Below, piece by piece: positions 23,126 to 23,332 of a stretch of 23,332 bases of DNA. The DNA comes from an uncultured Prevotella sp. (GTDB lineage: Bacteria; Bacteroidota; Bacteroidia; Bacteroidales; Bacteroidaceae). The first letter of the stretch is position 1. Each line of letters opens with the position of its first letter. The notes under the pieces are model-generated. The model made no database searches. It was given only the letters and a program-made list of their open reading frames with translations, and was not told where the DNA came from. The stretch is taken from assembly GCA_905372445.1 (NCBI GenBank), contig CAJPPF010000016.1:1-23332 (forward strand). Reading direction: 5' to 3'. The position numbers and the translations under genes are program-made.

Positions 23126-23332
23126 TTACTTGTTATAGATTTTTAGTATATTTGCTTCATATTTCGGCAGGTTCGACAGATAGTATTGTACCATGTCACG
23201 TGTTAAACCCAAAACGGTCAATAGATTCCTTGCCTGATTTCGTTTGATTGTTGAGCAGATTAGCAGTCTTGTTACCGTGGGCGTAGCGGGCTACGTCAAG
23301 GTAATAAGGCTGGTAAGATGCCACACAAGCGG
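23126..23332 (-). pseudogene. 3' part of the unidentified repeated gene, copy 2 (frameshifted, cut by window edge)
   Basis: On the minus strand a frame enters at the right edge and reads ...YYLDVARYAHGNKTANLL, then NNQTKS. At about 23231-23234 GCAA replaces the TTT found in the left copy, a net one-base insertion. The entered frame then stops at TGA (23196-23198). In the frame used by the left copy, reading continues as NLLTVLGLTRDMVQYYLSNL and on to a TAA at 23126-23128, with protein-like composition. This suggests a gene whose 3' part is intact except for one frameshift. The family is not recognised; sequencing or assembly error at a contig end is possible. Confidence 0.5.
23202..23272 (-). 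repeat. 70-base inverted repeat, right copy
   Basis: This is the reverse-complement partner of bases 1-70, about 65 of 70 positions identical. It lies inside the copy 2 gene remnant. The window extends 60 bases past it on the outer side, where no left counterpart is available for comparison. Confidence 0.9.

Noticed and set aside
23142..23148. TTTAGTA near the right end as another BlaI site
   Set aside because: A seven-base match is expected a few times by chance in a window this size, and no inverted partner lies nearby.

Overview
The window reads as chromosomal DNA of a Bacteroidota member, most likely a Prevotella-like Bacteroidales. The supporting signs are a PorZ-type protein with a type IX secretion sorting domain, TAnnTTTG promoter boxes with upstream TTTG or a close variant, little Shine-Dalgarno sequence, a BlaR1-type peptidase carrying a TonB C-terminal domain, and a DUF4294 protein. 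The genus is inferred from gene content and was not tested.

Left part (1-8.8 kb): a truncated gene end, then a compact sigma-70-like factor, then a convergent DUF4294 exported protein whose promoter region is shared with the divergent cysS. A minus-strand operon follows: rdgB, porZ and an OafA-like membrane acyltransferase. Divergent from it lies a plus-strand pair with overlapping start and stop codons: a BASS-type transporter and a papain-like lipoprotein.

Middle (8.8-12 kb): a small coiled-coil gene diverges from a BlaI/BlaR1-type pair. The blaI promoter lies inside a clear dyad operator. About 850 bases of apparently non-coding DNA follow, rich in inverted repeats and including a 26-base-arm palindrome.

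Right part (12-23 kb): ten minus-strand genes with short gaps or overlaps. In transcription order they are three tandem FKBP-type prolyl isomerases (predicted cytoplasmic, lipoprotein and periplasmic), miaB, an MsbA-like ABC exporter, clpS, clpA, aat, a U32-family Fe-S protein and sufE. ClpS, ClpA and Aat together make up the bacterial N-degron pathway: Aat adds Leu or Phe to N-termini, ClpS recognises them and ClpA unfolds the substrate for ClpP. MiaB and the U32 protein are predicted Fe-S RNA-modifying enzymes, and SufE supplies sulfur for Fe-S assembly.

Both ends of the window carry the 3' part of the same unidentified gene, in opposite orientation and both damaged, forming a 70-base inverted repeat about 23 kb apart. 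Most of the window is ordinary core genome. The least explained parts are these end repeats, the blaI operator region with its small coiled-coil neighbour, and the palindrome-rich intergenic region.
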